From Alisma plantago-aquatica (Eukaryota > Streptophyta > Magnoliopsida > Alismatales > Alismataceae), in the NCBI GenBank assembly GCA_963693085.1, contig OY856412.1, positions 1,409,341,194-1,409,405,193 of the forward strand: 64,000 bases of DNA, in the 5' to 3' direction. Positions 21,964 to 34,552 of this stretch are shown in pieces (the first letter of the stretch is position 1; each line of letters starts with the position of its first letter). The notes under the pieces are model-generated. The model was not told where the DNA came from and ran no database searches. It saw only the letters and a list, made by a program, of their open reading frames with translations. A program made the position numbers and the translations under genes.

Positions 21964-22640
21964 CAACCACCCATAGTAGGGCATGTGTTCATTCACCCTA
22001 GGGAACGTCTTATTCTCCCCCACACACAAAATGTGTGTAGGTGACTGGGAATGTCTTATTCTCCCCTCACCTTTTGGTTGAAGGTCCGGTAGGTGCCTCA
22101 ACCCTACTTAGTTAAGGTAGTCAATATTAATCATGCATGCTATTCTTTTATTATACTTTATTTATGGAAAACAACTATTGAAAGTAGCCTCATACTCTTG
22201 TTTTCTTCATCATATGATGATCACTAGCCTACTTTTACATGCTTTACTTTTCTTGTTATCATAGACTAGTTTTGTGACACATACTTTTTCTTCCCTTTCC
22301 CTTTTTCTGGGTGCCTTCCAAACCACCCAAGTGTTGTGCAAAATGATGGATTAGACAAGGAGAACTTAGCCTTTGGCTTGGACCTAGCTCTTGGAGGTTT
22401 TTCTTTGGAAACAAGACTGTAGTAGTCTAGACTTCCCTCTATCTAGATCCTATATGTTTATCTTGATGTAAACCCTAATAGGAGAATGATGTATTCTTGT
22501 ATAATCTTTGTATGAAATTGAATATAGTCAGTAATTTTTATTCCGCTGCTTTCCAATGGTCTTTTGTGTACCATATAAATAAAGATTTAAAAATTTTACA
22601 CCCTTTTCAGCATACACTCTTGATTATGTTGGGAATGGAG
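21964..22640. other. Flank with LTR-end character
   Basis: No coding sequence. The stretch at about 22380-22560 (leading to TTATTCCGCTGCTTTCC) resembles the R/U5 part of plant Gypsy LTRs in composition. It may be the right part of the old LTR that received the Copia element. No partner LTR is in the window, so family and borders are unknown. A short duplicated phrase (GTCTTATTCTCCCC) occurs at about 22007 and 22049. Confidence 0.3.
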
Positions 22641-23812
22641 GTTTGATATTTCAAACTTTTAGTTAAGGGGTAATTTCACTCTTTTACAGGATTAGGCACA
22701 AAAATAACCACCAAAACTAGGAAGGAAAGCACCAAATTGTTCTTCTTTCCAATGTGGATCCTCTCTACAATTTATATGTCGATAAATGAAGAAAGAAAGA
22801 TCTCTACCACTTCAATTTCAATATTATAAAAAAAAAACATCTACACTCATCTCCACTTTGAGAAAGGAATCTTGTTTTACAAAAGCAAACCAAATGCCCA
22901 AGTCAAAGACAATTGTTAACTTGGAATTTTCATGAGGAGAATCACTTTGTTGCGACCATTCAGTTTTCCAATGGAATTGTACCCTTTCTCCAACTATACA
23001 TAGCCTCCCAGAGGTATCATTCTCCCTTAAACATCACATGCATAGACTTATATTAGGGAACCCCACAACTGTCTTATTGAGCTAGATAATGGACTCATCA
23101 ACCTCCATGGCATATGAGGAACAATTTCTATAACACTATAAAGTTTGAATCATCAACCCATTTACTTCCGTTCCCTCTAACAAAAAAGGTAGTTCTTTCA
23201 TGAAATAAATAGACCGTGGCCATTGTATAGTTTACAATCCCATATAATTAGCCAGAATCTAGCCGCAATAGTTGGAGATGCTCGTCACAATGCCAATGTA
23301 CTTCAATATGTAGCAAGGACTAGCTAATCCACTCCCTCTAAAGTTAGAGGAAGAAGTTCCTTCTCGAAGGCCAGACTTAGCTAGTGTCAGCCAACTGGCA
23401 AGCAAGGACGAAGGATGGAAACAACCACCAATATAAGTGAGTTGAGGTTCTTTTTATATGTGTATAACTCTTCACTGGCGGAGTCAAATTGAGGAAATAG
23501 AGATCCAAATGGTACTTCATCTTCTAATAGGGATAGAACAAAACTTGTGAAGCTCTTTTAGTAGCCATGGCTAGGACTTCATCTTCTAGGATACAAGTTT
23601 AGACAAAACCGTGAGTGTAGGAGGATGACAAGTTGAAATCAGATCATCAGGGAAAAAAGGCAATCCCCATCCGACGATTTGGGCTTAAGTTATTTCTCAG
23701 CGTTAGTGTGTGTAGTATTTCCAGATGATGTTTGGCAACCAGAGGCATGGTGTGCCTGATTCTGTGGGGTTCTTAGACTCTCTCTATCTCTCTCTCTCTA
23801 TCTATCTCTCTC
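22641..23812. other. Non-coding stretch, no recognisable feature
   Basis: I see no gene, LTR or TIR here. It ends in a (TC)n-type microsatellite at about 23776-23812. Confidence 0.5.
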
Positions 23813-24036
23813 ATGCAAACACTCATTTTGTATTACACATATGATTACAAAAAAAATAATCTTTGTAACAGAAACAACATTGTAATACAAAATGAGTTCT
23901 TGTATTACAATTTTGGTCATCTTATTACAATTGTTATTGTCTAATTACAAATATGTGTCTCCCTATCACAAAGCTGATCCACGGGTAACAAACCTTATCT
24001 ACTTGCACGAGTAGTGAATGAATGACCATATATGTA
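23813..24036. mobile_element. Truncated relative of the foldback MITE at 24306
   Basis: The right part (TTGTAATACAAAATGAG, then ATTACAATTTTGG, then ACGGGTAAC and a GAATGAATGACC end) follows the right arm of the 24306-24644 element in the same order. It ends beside a (TA)n tract. The left arm is reduced to a short piece. Similarity is clear by eye but strongly diverged. Confidence 0.6.
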
Positions 24037-24038
24037 TT

Positions 24039-24047
<9 letters not shown>

Positions 24048-24097
<50 letters not shown>

Positions 24098-24237
24098 GTA
24101 TATATATATGTATATACATATATATGTATGTAGGTATATATATGTATGTATATAGATATGTATGTATATATATGTATATATATACCTATATATGTATATA
24201 TATGTATATATATATCTATATATATATATATATATGT

Positions 24238-24305
<68 letters not shown>
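24048..24305. repeat. (TA)n tract with TATG/TAGA variants
   Basis: Pure TA at 24048-24085 and 24241-24305 is joined by a TATG/TATAGA-rich stretch. The tyrosine/isoleucine open frames over it on both strands are artefacts of the dinucleotide repeat. Confidence 0.95.
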
Positions 24306-24307
<2 letters not shown>

Positions 24308-24639
24308 GTATATCTTCGCTACCCGTGCGGGTAACTAAGATTCGCTACCCATGCATCAATTTTGTAATGAGATGACACATATATGTAATGAGACAACCAA
24401 ATTTATAATGAGACAACCGAAATTGTAATACAAAGACTCATTTTGTATTACAGTGTTGTTACAGTAATAAATATATATTTATTACTGTAACAACGTTGTA
24501 ATACAAAACGAGTCTTTGTATTACAATTTCGGTCGTCTCATTACAAATTTGGATTGTCTCATTACAAATGCATACCTTCCCATTACAAAACTAATGCACG
24601 GGTAGCGAATCTTAGTTACCCGCACGGGTAGCGAAGATA

Positions 24640-24644
<5 letters not shown>
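24306..24644. mobile_element. Foldback MITE, full-length palindrome, bracketed by (TA)n
   Basis: The 339-bp unit is a near-perfect inverted repeat along its whole length. It begins GGGTATATCTTCGCTACCCG and ends with the inverse, with the centre at about 24475 in AAATATATATTT. Arms are about 165 bp and contain repeated GTAATGAGAC / GTCTCATTAC. Both sides are (TA)n. It has no coding capacity; the transposase family that moved it cannot be told because a TA-type target duplication is invisible in (TA)n. Confidence 0.85.

Positions 24645-24712
<68 letters not shown>
24645..24712. repeat. (TA)n tract
   Basis: Pure TA dinucleotide, separating the foldback MITE from the long-TIR element. Confidence 0.97.
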
Positions 24713-24715
<3 letters not shown>

Positions 24716-26127
24716 ATGTGATCTACTGCGGACAGTTGGTTTGTGTGGACCGTGCGGACCATGAATCCTGCTTATTGTGTGCCACTTCCGCTTCCTTTTC
24801 TTTGTACTATACTAAATTATCTTTTATCCGATTTGCTTCCTCTCATATATAGTGGATGACATTCATGACCTTTTTCATCTCAACCATACTATCATATACC
24901 TATTGCTTGCTTCCTCTACAACGTGCTAATCATTAGAGATGAATGCAACCTCAAAGTTCATAAATTTAAAATGCTTCTGTTGGTCAAGGTATGTACATGG
25001 TAGTTTGCCACAATGGTACGATGAACTACTAATTAGTTATTATCTAGACAAGTACAAGTCTAATAATTTGGTTGCATAACAAGATATGGATCATTCTTCT
25101 CATCTAATTTGTAAGTAGTGACGAGAACTCTTATACCTAAAGTTATCATAGTGGTTTTTGGAGAGATTATGAGGGCCTTATCAGAAACTAAAAGCATCAC
25201 ATGGGGGCTTAGCAGAAATTGTGAGCAACACTATGACCCAAAAACATATAATAGGTAAATATAGATCGACCTTTCTAGTTGTAATAACCTATTTTGACAA
25301 GAGGAAGAAGTTTCTACTTATTCAAAGATGGTAGAACAAGCAATGGCATAGCTATTGTAGAGAGAAAACGGTTCTATAGAAGAAAATAAGACTGCATTGC
25401 CATAGCCCAGGAACGAGGATGAGCAACATAAAATGTGGATTCCTAGAGGATTCTGATTCTAATTTTGCTTGCGCAAGGACCAGTGGGTTGGGTGGGGAGA
25501 CATCAACAAAGACGTGTAGACTTACAGTACCGCCATGAAGTACTTCTTCCAGGTTGAACTCTAGATGAGAACTGGACATTGTTAGAATAACATGTATGAA
25601 CGTGTATATGTGAGGTCCATGAACATAGCAGACTATATATCTCTACCCAAATGTGTACTTCATGTAGTTAAGAGCAAGGAAAGAATGGTTGGGGCATGTA
25701 TAGTACAACACCGCATTCATTTGCGTTGTGGAACGGTGACACTCCAACCAGTAGATAGAGTATTGTTTTACAAGTCGTTAAGGACGGATGATGAGTTTAT
25801 GAAACATGTCTCCTACTCAACTGTTGTCATAATCTAAAGTTTAAGTGCAGTTTGTGTTGATACTAACCAAGTTTTCACAGGGTAGCCGCCAATACCAAGG
25901 GAAGCAAGCAATAGGGCTACGACATAGTGGAGTTGGAGATATATACCTACTGAGTACGGTTGAGAGGAAAAAGGTCAAGAATGTCGTCCACTAAATATGA
26001 GAGGAAGCAAATCAGATAAAAGATAATTTAGGAGAGTACAAAGAAAAGGAAGCAGAAGTGGCACGCAAAGAGCAGGATTCACGGTCTGCATGGTCCGCAC
26101 AAACCAACCGTCCACAGCAGATCACGT

Positions 26128-26130
<3 letters not shown>
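24713..26130. mobile_element. 1.4-kb non-autonomous DNA element with long TIRs, bracketed by (TA)n
   Basis: The left end (TGGATGTGATCTACTGCGG) and the inverse of the right end (TGGACGTGATCTGCTGTGG) align for about 160 bp at roughly 90% identity by eye. They continue with an indel to about 240 bp (CTATTGCTTGCTTCC on both). Both ends abut pure (TA)n. The interior contains an 81-codon ATG frame at 25592-25837 and a 75-codon frame on the other strand at 25352-25579. I recognise neither, and nothing shows they are genes. The long TIRs fit a Mutator-like or similar element; without a visible target duplication the superfamily stays open. Confidence 0.82.

Positions 26131-26203
<73 letters not shown>
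26131..26203. repeat. (TA)n tract
   Basis: Pure TA, immediately right of the long-TIR element. Poly-Tyr/Ile frames over it are artefacts. Confidence 0.97.
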
Positions 26204-26206
<3 letters not shown>

Positions 26207-26294
26207 TGTGTATTTTACACATACATATTTTTATGTATACACGTATGTATGTATGTAAATACATATATATGTATATCTATATACATATAATATA

Positions 26295-26325
26295 CTAGTG
26301 AATGCATGTGCTTTGCATCTCACTC
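26295..26325 (-). other. Possible Helitron 3' end (minus strand)
   Basis: Read on the minus strand, the sequence is GCAAAGCACATGCATTCACTAG followed by T when counted in two parts (GCAAAGCAC, then ATGCATTCACTAG). It resembles plant Helitron 3' termini with a short hairpin, a spacer and CTAG before T. The hairpin here is poor (few pairs), and no 5' TC end was found, so this is a weak call. Confidence 0.25.
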
Positions 26326-27388
26326 TTGTCTACAATGGTTCGGTAAATAAAAAAATCTAAAAAGCTTCAATGGTGGTCATGAAATTAATAGCATACACAG
26401 GCCCAAAAATTGATAAAAGAAAAATAAATAATCCTAACAAACTGAGTACCTAATTTTTGGTTTCTCACCGACACACTTCATATTCAAGGAGTACTATTTG
26501 AATGATCAAGCCTTTTTTATTTTGATCATGTGTTTTAAGACCCTTAATTCCTGCTACAATCGATTAAATGAAACTCAATTAATTAATTTTAGATTTGAAC
26601 TGCGAAACAATCAAATGTACTTCATTAACTTTCTAGAGAAAATATTTCATTGATTTACTATTCTATAAACACATATTCAAACCTTTCTCCTGCTTGATGT
26701 TGCCATATATGACTTTGATTAACACTTAGGAAAACCTCTTAGAAATAAAAAATATATGAACAAAGATAGAATTAGCACAATTTTTTGAATAACATATAAG
26801 ATTTCCAAATAATATTCCATCCATTTAAAGATTAATATAAACACATACATAAACTTTAATGTGTATTGTTGAAGCAACTACTTTTACATCCACTTAAGAA
26901 AAGCAATGACCTGAGTAGGAAAGTAGAGTCCAAAAGATGACTCAAATTTCTTTGTTGTATGAAAATCTTACATAAGAATACAATTTCCCATGAATATTAA
27001 TTTTATAGAAAGATGAATACATCTGCTATTTCTTACCTTCCACATACGTGTGATAGATGAAGATTTACCTTGAATCACTTCTTCTGAATCATTAGATAAA
27101 TTGTTAGTTAAAAGGATTGCTTATTTAAGTTACTCAACATATTGATGAGTTAATAATATTTGCTAACTATGTCATCAATTATTAATGTCAAGAAGAGTAA
27201 TCCAAATCTCAATTTCCACCAACAACCATGTTTTCTCTTCCTATAGGAGGATCTCATCATTGACATCCCCTATAATTCTAATGTAAGTACAGTGAATAAA
27301 GGACCTATTTGGTTGTATTAAGCTCCATGGATCTTTGTATTTCCAAATATATATATATACATACATATATATATATATGTATGTATGT

Positions 27389-27392
<4 letters not shown>
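26326..27392. other. AT-rich non-coding stretch
   Basis: No gene or repeat border is recognised. A TATG-rich stretch at 27345-27392 leads into the next (TA)n tract. Confidence 0.5.

Positions 27393-27450
<58 letters not shown>
27393..27450. repeat. (TA)n tract
   Basis: Pure TA ahead of the SINE-like copy. Confidence 0.96.
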
Positions 27451-27452
<2 letters not shown>

Positions 27453-27616
27453 TGACAAGGGAATAGCCCGGTTGGCAAATTTCGCTGGTCCCCAATGAAG
27501 GGACCCGGGCTCAAAACCACACGGAGAAGCATCTCTTGATTTATCACCCTCCCGGGTGTCCGACCTCTGCCACGGGTTATGGGAGAGGGGGAGAGAAATC
27601 TTTCTCTCTTAATCCT
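27451..27616 (+). mobile_element. tRNA-derived SINE, copy 1
   Basis: About 165 bp aligns along its length with the inverse of 34397-34557: the GACAAGG start, GGGAC-CGGGCTCAAA-CC, ACCCTCCCGGG, GCCACGGG, then GGGAGAGG and AGAAATCTTTCTCTCTTAAT at the 3' end. The A-box-like TAGCCCGGTTG and B-box-like GCTCAAAAC are each one base off consensus. It has (TA)n on both sides. Confidence 0.7.
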
Positions 27617-27630
27617 ATATATATATATAG
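27617..27630. repeat. Short (TA)n tract
   Basis: Seven TA units lie between the SINE copy and the next element. Confidence 0.85.
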
Positions 27631-27955
27631 AGAGGGCCCATCTTTATTGCTCGCGCGGGTAGCTACCCACCCTTCCGACCACCTTTTTTCAAAAAAAGAA
27701 TTTGCAGTTGCAGAGGACCATTTTGTCTAGCTCCCCAAAAAATTTCATCCAAAAATAATATCATTTGCCCCACCAAAATTAAAAAAACCATCCTTATATA
27801 TATCTGTTGTATATTTTGTACACAATTACTCTTTTATTCGTGTAGTTATTTTCTTATCACCATAGTTACTTTTTTCACAGCGGAGTTAATTTTTTGGCTG
27901 CCGGGTAGCGAAAATCCAGGCTACCCGTGCGGGCAATGAATGAACGCCCATATGT
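27631..27955. mobile_element. MITE with GGGTAGC-type ends, bracketed by (TA)n
   Basis: The left end (GGGCCCATC ... TTGCTCGCGCGGGTAGC) is an imperfect inverse of the right end (GGCTACCCGTGCGGGCAATG ... AACGCCCA). The ends resemble those of 24306-24644 and the right end of 23813-24036. The middle is AT-rich and unrelated to the arms of the foldback MITE, suggesting a relative sharing only termini. Confidence 0.6.
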
Positions 27956-27956
27956 A

Positions 27957-27958
27957 TA

Positions 27959-28010
<52 letters not shown>
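27957..28010. repeat. (TA)n tract
   Basis: Pure TA following the MITE. Confidence 0.95.
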
Positions 28011-28012
<2 letters not shown>

Positions 28013-30400
28013 TACAGAAAAAAATGAAGGAATAATGATTTGGTTGGGTGGCTTAATAACTTTCCCTTTTAGTTGAATTTTTTTCATTGAAAGCAACATT
28101 CAATTATATACACTTTGTCACCATAGCACATTGACACTACTATACTTTCTACTTGTTATATAAAAAATTTAATCCACTAGAAAAATTATTGTTCATACAT
28201 AATTATGTGCCATGAAAAATACCTAAAAGTTAATGGGATAAACTTTTTAAGGAATACATTATCATTAGACATCTCTTACAAACAATATGGAATATCATGA
28301 GTTCCACAATTGCCAATATCCATAAATAAGTTTGAAAGAACCTTGTTATGACATCACACATGTTTTAGTTCCATAATTGAAACAATACTCGCTTTATCAT
28401 CAACCAAGTAACATGAGTAGTTGAAAGTGTCATGACTTTTCCAAGATTTTGCACAACAAACATAAATAATAAATATTAAGATTTAACTGTATAAAATTAG
28501 CACAACATATCAACTAAAGAGTTTACATTGAAGAGTTACACCCATTATTCAAATATTGATCTACAAAAATATGCAAACAATTAGCCTCGTTGGAAACTTT
28601 AATCTATGGGATACTCCCATACCACATTAGAAATACTATCTTTCAATGAGAATAAGGGTGCATTTATCATTTACATTAAAAGTTTGTAAAAATGACCTTT
28701 TTTTTCTCCAAACATATACTTGAAATGTTTGTCATCCATCTTATGTCGACATTACATGGTTGTCCACTTTATGGTGCTTGCTAATTTGAATAAATATTCT
28801 TACACATGAGATCTCTAAAGTAAAAAAAATCTACACTATAAAACACTTTAAGCACATTGAGTAACTCTTCATGTCTATAGAATAAGTAAATTGCTATACA
28901 GATGAATGATTATGGTGACATTATAGTTGTAAAAATAACTAATCCTCATTTGATGCATGTGTTTGTAATTTTAGTTGAATATTTGATAAATACAGCCCTA
29001 TCCACAAACATTGGTTTGAGAATATCATTACCCTACAAATTTGAGGAAAAAGTATCCATATTATTAAGTTAAAAAGAAATGTTATTTTGTTCACCAGTTA
29101 AGAACAACCTACATAGAAAGATTCAAAATGATAAACACTGGATATAAATTATTATGAACCATTTTATATTAAGAAACATGTATGAAAAATAATATTGGAT
29201 TGAGACTATAGCGTAAACCAAGATGGTGAACTCTATATAAAAATATGAACCATGACGTACAAAGTTATAAAACCAGAATATCAAAGTTAGGAACCTTGAG
29301 TATTTTTGTTATTCCACATGAGGGGTGTTGAATAAAGCCTTGCGAAGCATATATTAAAATTCACTCAAGTTACACTTTCTATATAAATAAGGAATTTTTG
29401 CAACGGATAATACAGTTGATTGAAAATGAACTTAGGTTACTGACGGTATTGAATATCATTGCAATGTTTTTTCCACAAATATAATTCTTATGTTGACAAT
29501 TTTTTTCTAGACATCTCTTTCTATGTGCTTTCTCTACCTCACAGTTCATAGTTCCTCAAGAGAGACACCTGATGAATTTTATTTTCCTATAAGGACTTCA
29601 TAGCAGGGTTTCTCATTTCAATGACATAAAAAGACCAATTTCAAGAAGTAGTATACTTCTTCTAGTTGAATTGGATCTCAAAACCCTTAAACATCTATCC
29701 ATAAGTCTATCATTTAAATAAAAATTGCTAGATTGTGAAACAATAAGAGTGAAATCTTGATCACCATATCTATTGTTGAGCTATATGATAGTTTAAGAAG
29801 AAGAAATATTGGAAGTTAGAAATAGTATTTTGCTGGTATATATTGTGTTAGCCAAAAAATTAATAAATGTGAAAATGGATTTGTGTGCAACAAATAGATT
29901 ATAAGTGTGTCTCATATAAATTTAGTTTCAATAGCATGAATTAAGCATGAGACCCAGAGGCCCACATTAAATTTTTTATTTTGCAATTCAAAAGATGAAA
30001 AAGTGAGAGCTAATAAAAGAAACCTTGAATTTATTGGTTGATACAAATATGTGTATACTATACAAAACATTTTAATTGATCACTCATTCAGCATGGAGTC
30101 TTGCATAAATGTCAAAAAGATGAAAGGGTTACGGCCAAAATCATCAGGCTTGGCATTAACTACATCGGCAAAAATTATTTAAAATCAAGAGCATATAATG
30201 TTTTACACCATCAAATAAGAAACTGAACGACCATGCATGTTCCTTCAAACTTATTTGCAAAATTACTGTATCATTTATGAAGATATAAAAACGTGATAAC
30301 AACGTAACTGTAGAACTTGTTCAAGTCAAATACATAATAAGTTTGAAATGAACAAGCAACGACAAAATCTTCATCTTACTAAACGTAAAACATAACACTT
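28011..30400. other. AT-rich non-coding stretch
   Basis: 2.4 kb without a supported gene, LTR, TIR or tandem array. Stops are dense in all frames. Confidence 0.5.
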
Positions 30401-30911
30401 TGTATTTGACAGAACCGAAATACTACCTATAAAACATGACGAAGCTTACCCCTTGATTATCATACATAGCATTCATAGGAACCCCAAATTGTGTTGATCG
30501 TTAATAATTCCTAGAATACATATATATCACAAAATAGACAAGAAATCAAACAAGATTTGTTGCAATGCTTAAAAATATTGAGGACAAAAAACATAACACA
30601 ACATATACTTCACCTAAAATATTTTACAATTGATGTCAAAAGCACAAGAAACAACACAGCAAGACTGGTTCAGTATACATAGGATATGGATGGCATTAGT
30701 GCGACATTCAATTCGTAAAAATATAAGTCTGACAAATAGACAACACAAATCATGCATATTTAGACCAAGAAGGCTATCCAACGTTTTAATTCGGGTCAGC
30801 TTCAATACTCATACTTGGAATTAACAGTGTCCAGGTTTTAGATGGCCTGCGATGTTTGAAGTGCCCAACATGAAGGGACAAAACAAAACCACGAATTGAA
30901 GTGGCGCCTAC

Positions 30912-31331
30912 CTTCATTTTCTGGAAGTAACGAGCATATAACAGCTTGCCTTCCCTCGTAGTGTTGTAGCCAGATGCACAATCACATCCATCAGTAACTG
31001 AAATAACATATTGCAACATAGTTACATTGCAGACATTAATCTTTCTGTTCAGTAGAAAGCTAAATAACGTTACGATAAATCTACCACAAAAAGCATTGAT
31101 GTTTCTACTCTTTTAGTTCACAATAAGCGGCGTTTATTTTTTCCCAACGCAGTGACTTCTTAATCACTTTAAACTCACTTTACTTTTATGGGTACTTCAT
31201 ACTCGATTTGTATAATAAAGAGAATGCAATTACATTTTTAAATTAAGAGAAGCAACCAAAATATTGCTATGAATATACCAGAAGTTGATCTTAAGCTACC
31301 AGTTTCCGACGTCGCATGCGGCACGATCGAC
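30912..31331 (-). other. Two candidate exons of an unidentified gene or gene fragment
   Basis: On the minus strand, a 53-base exon (31331-31279) lies between CTCTGCAG and GTATATTC. An 86-base exon (30997-30912) lies between TTATTTCAG and GTAGGC. Joined, they give 46 open codons in one phase, including TDGCDCASGYNTT and EGKLLYARYFQKMK; the codon split across the junction is consistent. I do not recognise the protein. Upstream there is a TATA-like CTATATAACC (minus, about 31717-31726) in a GC-richer stretch reaching about 31830. No convincing start codon or later exon was found. This could be a small host gene, a decayed gene, or exons carried by a mobile element. Confidence 0.28.
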
Positions 31332-32244
31332 CTGCAGAGATAAAAAGAAAGAAGAGAAGGGGTCAATCGGGTGTGTCAGGGTAACACTAGATGGATATTT
31401 TGGTATAGATCTATACAGATACGACTAGGCGTGGCGTGGTGAAGATCTTGATCTCGATAAACCAATTTTAATTTTAGCTTATGGAAAGTGCAGAAGGAAA
31501 AAAAACCCAAGCACGGTTACTCGATGCCGAATAGAAGAGGAAGACTGGGGTAGTGGTCTATTGCATTAACTGGAAGATTCTTCACCAAAGAACACAATTA
31601 GTGCCCCCACCAGGATAATTGCAATGGTGTCCCCCGAAGGTTGCCCTAGTCCTAATGCGGAGGCGTCATCTTTGGTTGTTGCAGACACCTGCTGGGTACC
31701 CCTTTCATTCGGCCTGGTTATATAGGCCATTGCCCAAATTTTGTTGCTCGAGGTTGCAGAGAAAGAGGCAGGGGGCGAGGAAGCTGGGACGTGACATCCA
31801 AGCAATAATGAGGGAGCAATGAGTGGAGCGGATAAACATTAACGCAGTCATATAAGGTTTGCTATGTAGACATAAGGAACCCCAAACAATCTACACCACA
31901 ATAGATTTTATTTGTTATACCTTGTAACATGTGATGGAGATTACTTGGTATTTTATTTTAGGTTCCAAAATGGTGTCTACCTAGCATTTCTCTAATATAA
32001 GAGTTCAGCCCTGTCAGGGGTCCATAAAGGCGGCATGCTCATTTACAAACAGTATAACTCTTTTAGGTAACCACAATAGATGGAAACAAATCTTCATAAG
32101 ATTACAACAGCCCAGCTCTTTCAAGTAACCTAGAAGGACGAAAACGAGTCATTGGTTTTAGTAGAGTAGAATAGTAGATGTATATATACAAACACACACA
32201 CAATATATATGTGTGTGTATATGTCTCTGTATATACATATACAC

Positions 32245-32254
<10 letters not shown>
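31332..32254. other. Possible upstream region of the candidate exons, then non-coding
   Basis: 31560-31830 is GC-richer and has a 79-codon minus-strand frame (31805-31566) with a hydrophobic C-terminal segment. It lacks an ATG start and a splice link, so I do not call it a gene. 31850-32200 shows nothing recognisable. Confidence 0.3.

Positions 32255-32302
<48 letters not shown>
32255..32302. repeat. (TA)n tract
   Basis: Pure TA left of the next MITE. Confidence 0.95.
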
Positions 32303-32307
<5 letters not shown>

Positions 32308-32706
32308 ACGATCCAATGAGAAACATATCTGGTGAGAGCATGAGAGGCATTTGAATAACTCTCCACATAGATCAATTTTTCATAATCCAATCGTACATAT
32401 CACAAGTATACCTTAATATTTACCTTCCTATACAATTTTATCACCATCCAATTTGTAGATCATTCATAACAATCAAATATTTTTCGACGCTCTATATTGA
32501 ATTTCAGGCTGACCGTTGGATGCAAAAAGTGTATATTGTACATATGGACATGTAAACAATGTCTGATTCCAATGATTTTTTTGTGAGAAGGTAAATGAAA
32601 TTATGCTTTTTACATCTATACAGTTGGATTTTAAAAAATAGTTACTAATTTGTCGTTATTCAAATGCCTCTCATGATCTCACTGTAGGATGCTTCTCACT
32701 GGCTCG

Positions 32707-32711
<5 letters not shown>
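32303..32711. mobile_element. MITE with about 60-bp TIRs, bracketed by (TA)n
   Basis: The left end (ATCCAATGAGAAACAT ... CATGAGAGGCATTTGAATAAC) is matched by the inverse of the right end (GCCAGTGAGAAGCAT ... CATGAGAGGCATTTGAATAAC). The inner 20 bp are identical and the outer part diverged. The ends are unlike the other (TA)n-bracketed families here. The middle is AT-rich, without coding capacity. Confidence 0.8.

Positions 32712-32712
<1 letters not shown>

Positions 32713-32784
<72 letters not shown>
32713..32784. repeat. (TA)n tract
   Basis: TA repeat with one CATATATTTA interruption, right of the MITE. Confidence 0.95.
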
Positions 32785-32789
<5 letters not shown>

Positions 32790-34341
32790 GTGTGTATGTG
32801 TGTGCACATTTTATATATTTTAAGATATATCATAATTATTATGTAATATATATTATATAATAAATAATAAACATTATATATACAATCAATTATATATCAA
32901 ATGTTGTGTTTTTGTGGCACACTCTCTTTCTCTAGGATATTTTCATTTTTATCCTAATTAGATATCCTCATTACCTTAAGTTTAATATACAAAATTGAGC
33001 ACATACGCATGGACTTAGTTAAATTCTATGTTAACGGTGTATGGTAATATTATGATCATGAAAGCTTTCACATCGGGACATTTATGTATTTTTGTATAAT
33101 TCATATTTTATAACCATAAACTTTTGTACTATCAACAAATGCATGTGGATGCGCTATCTGATGATCGTTGAACATTTGGTAAGTAATATTGCTTGTGGCA
33201 TGGCCCCATTATTTTCAAAGAGCACATATATTCTTCTTCTTTTTATCAAATAGCATCCTTGTGTCCCATGTCTACATGACTTTCTTATATTCTTTTATAA
33301 AGTAATTTTATTGATGTTACTTTTCCTACCAAGCAAGCACTCCATAGATGGTCAACTATTCAATCGTGTGATAGTAGTGGAGGGATTTGTTTCCTATAGC
33401 AAATGTGTTGGACTCATTGTGAATTTTTACAATGTTTCGAAAGATGCCAATGCATCCATCTATTGAATATCATTGAATAGAAATACATTCATTTCTTGGA
33501 AGCAGGGTAAATGGATGATCATTGGACAATATAATGTCAGTGTAGTTGGACCTATTTCAAACACAATGTGATTTGATAAAACTCCATGCTCACTTCTAAG
33601 ATATGGTTGGTGAGGTTATATAATATTATTTTTGGATTACAGTCGTTCATTTAATGGAAGCCAATTTTACCTAAACCCCAACTTGAACCCGAACCAAATT
33701 TACTTATGCCCAAGGGGATGCCTGAAATTAATGCCAACAACTAAAATTGTGGGTTGGATTCCATCCCCATTTTATTACATGAATAAAAAGAAAAGATTAA
33801 CATAATAATCTCAATATAAATAAAAACATGACAGAATTGTAGCAACAAATGAAATACAAGTCTGCAAATGATATATTACAACAATTACATTCTATCTCAG
33901 ATGCAACAATAAAACAATGATATCATAGTTTTTGAACCCATAAAAAGTGTAAATTACCTATAACATGAACATATGTATTACATAGTTAATTTTGGTTATG
34001 AAAAGGCAGAACAATTAACATAAGTATAAAAAGTACTACATTTATATATATTTTTGGTAAAATCCATGATACATTCTTTTTGCCTTCTCTCCTCTATAAC
34101 AATTATATAGTGAATACATTTATATATCTTCAAACAAGTTAATTTTTTTTATAAATCCAGATATACATTATTAATTTTACATGTTTGGGTAGGATTATTG
34201 GTTCATAATGTCTGACTTTACCTTTAACCCTAGAATGACCCATATAAGTTGTTGGGCATAAAATCAAGGCCCTAGCTTAACCATCAAAATATTATCCTGG
34301 TTGTGGGTCATACTTTGGATGAAATTATTGAAATCCTAATA

Positions 34342-34343
<2 letters not shown>
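32785..34343. other. AT-rich non-coding stretch
   Basis: No gene, LTR or TIR recognised. Confidence 0.5.

Positions 34344-34396
<53 letters not shown>
34344..34396. repeat. (TA)n tract
   Basis: Pure TA at the 3' side of the minus-strand SINE copy. Confidence 0.96.
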
Positions 34397-34399
<3 letters not shown>

Positions 34400-34552
34400 G
34401 GAATTAAGAGAGAAAGATTTCTCCCCCCCCCTCCCATGCCCGTGGCGGAGGCCGAATGCCCGAGAGGGTGGTAAATCAGGCAACAATTGGGATTTGAACC
34501 CGAGTTCCTTTGTTAGGGGATACCGTGCTTGACCACTTGAGCCACTCCTTGT

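Noticed and set aside
24022..24375. Long Tyr/Ile-rich open frames over (TA)n tracts (also near 26.1, 27.3, 28.0, 32.2 and 34.5 kb)
   Set aside because: They are translations of the dinucleotide repeat.
31566..31805. 79-codon minus-strand frame with a hydrophobic segment
   Set aside because: It begins with TTG, has no splice connection to the candidate exons and resembles no family I know.
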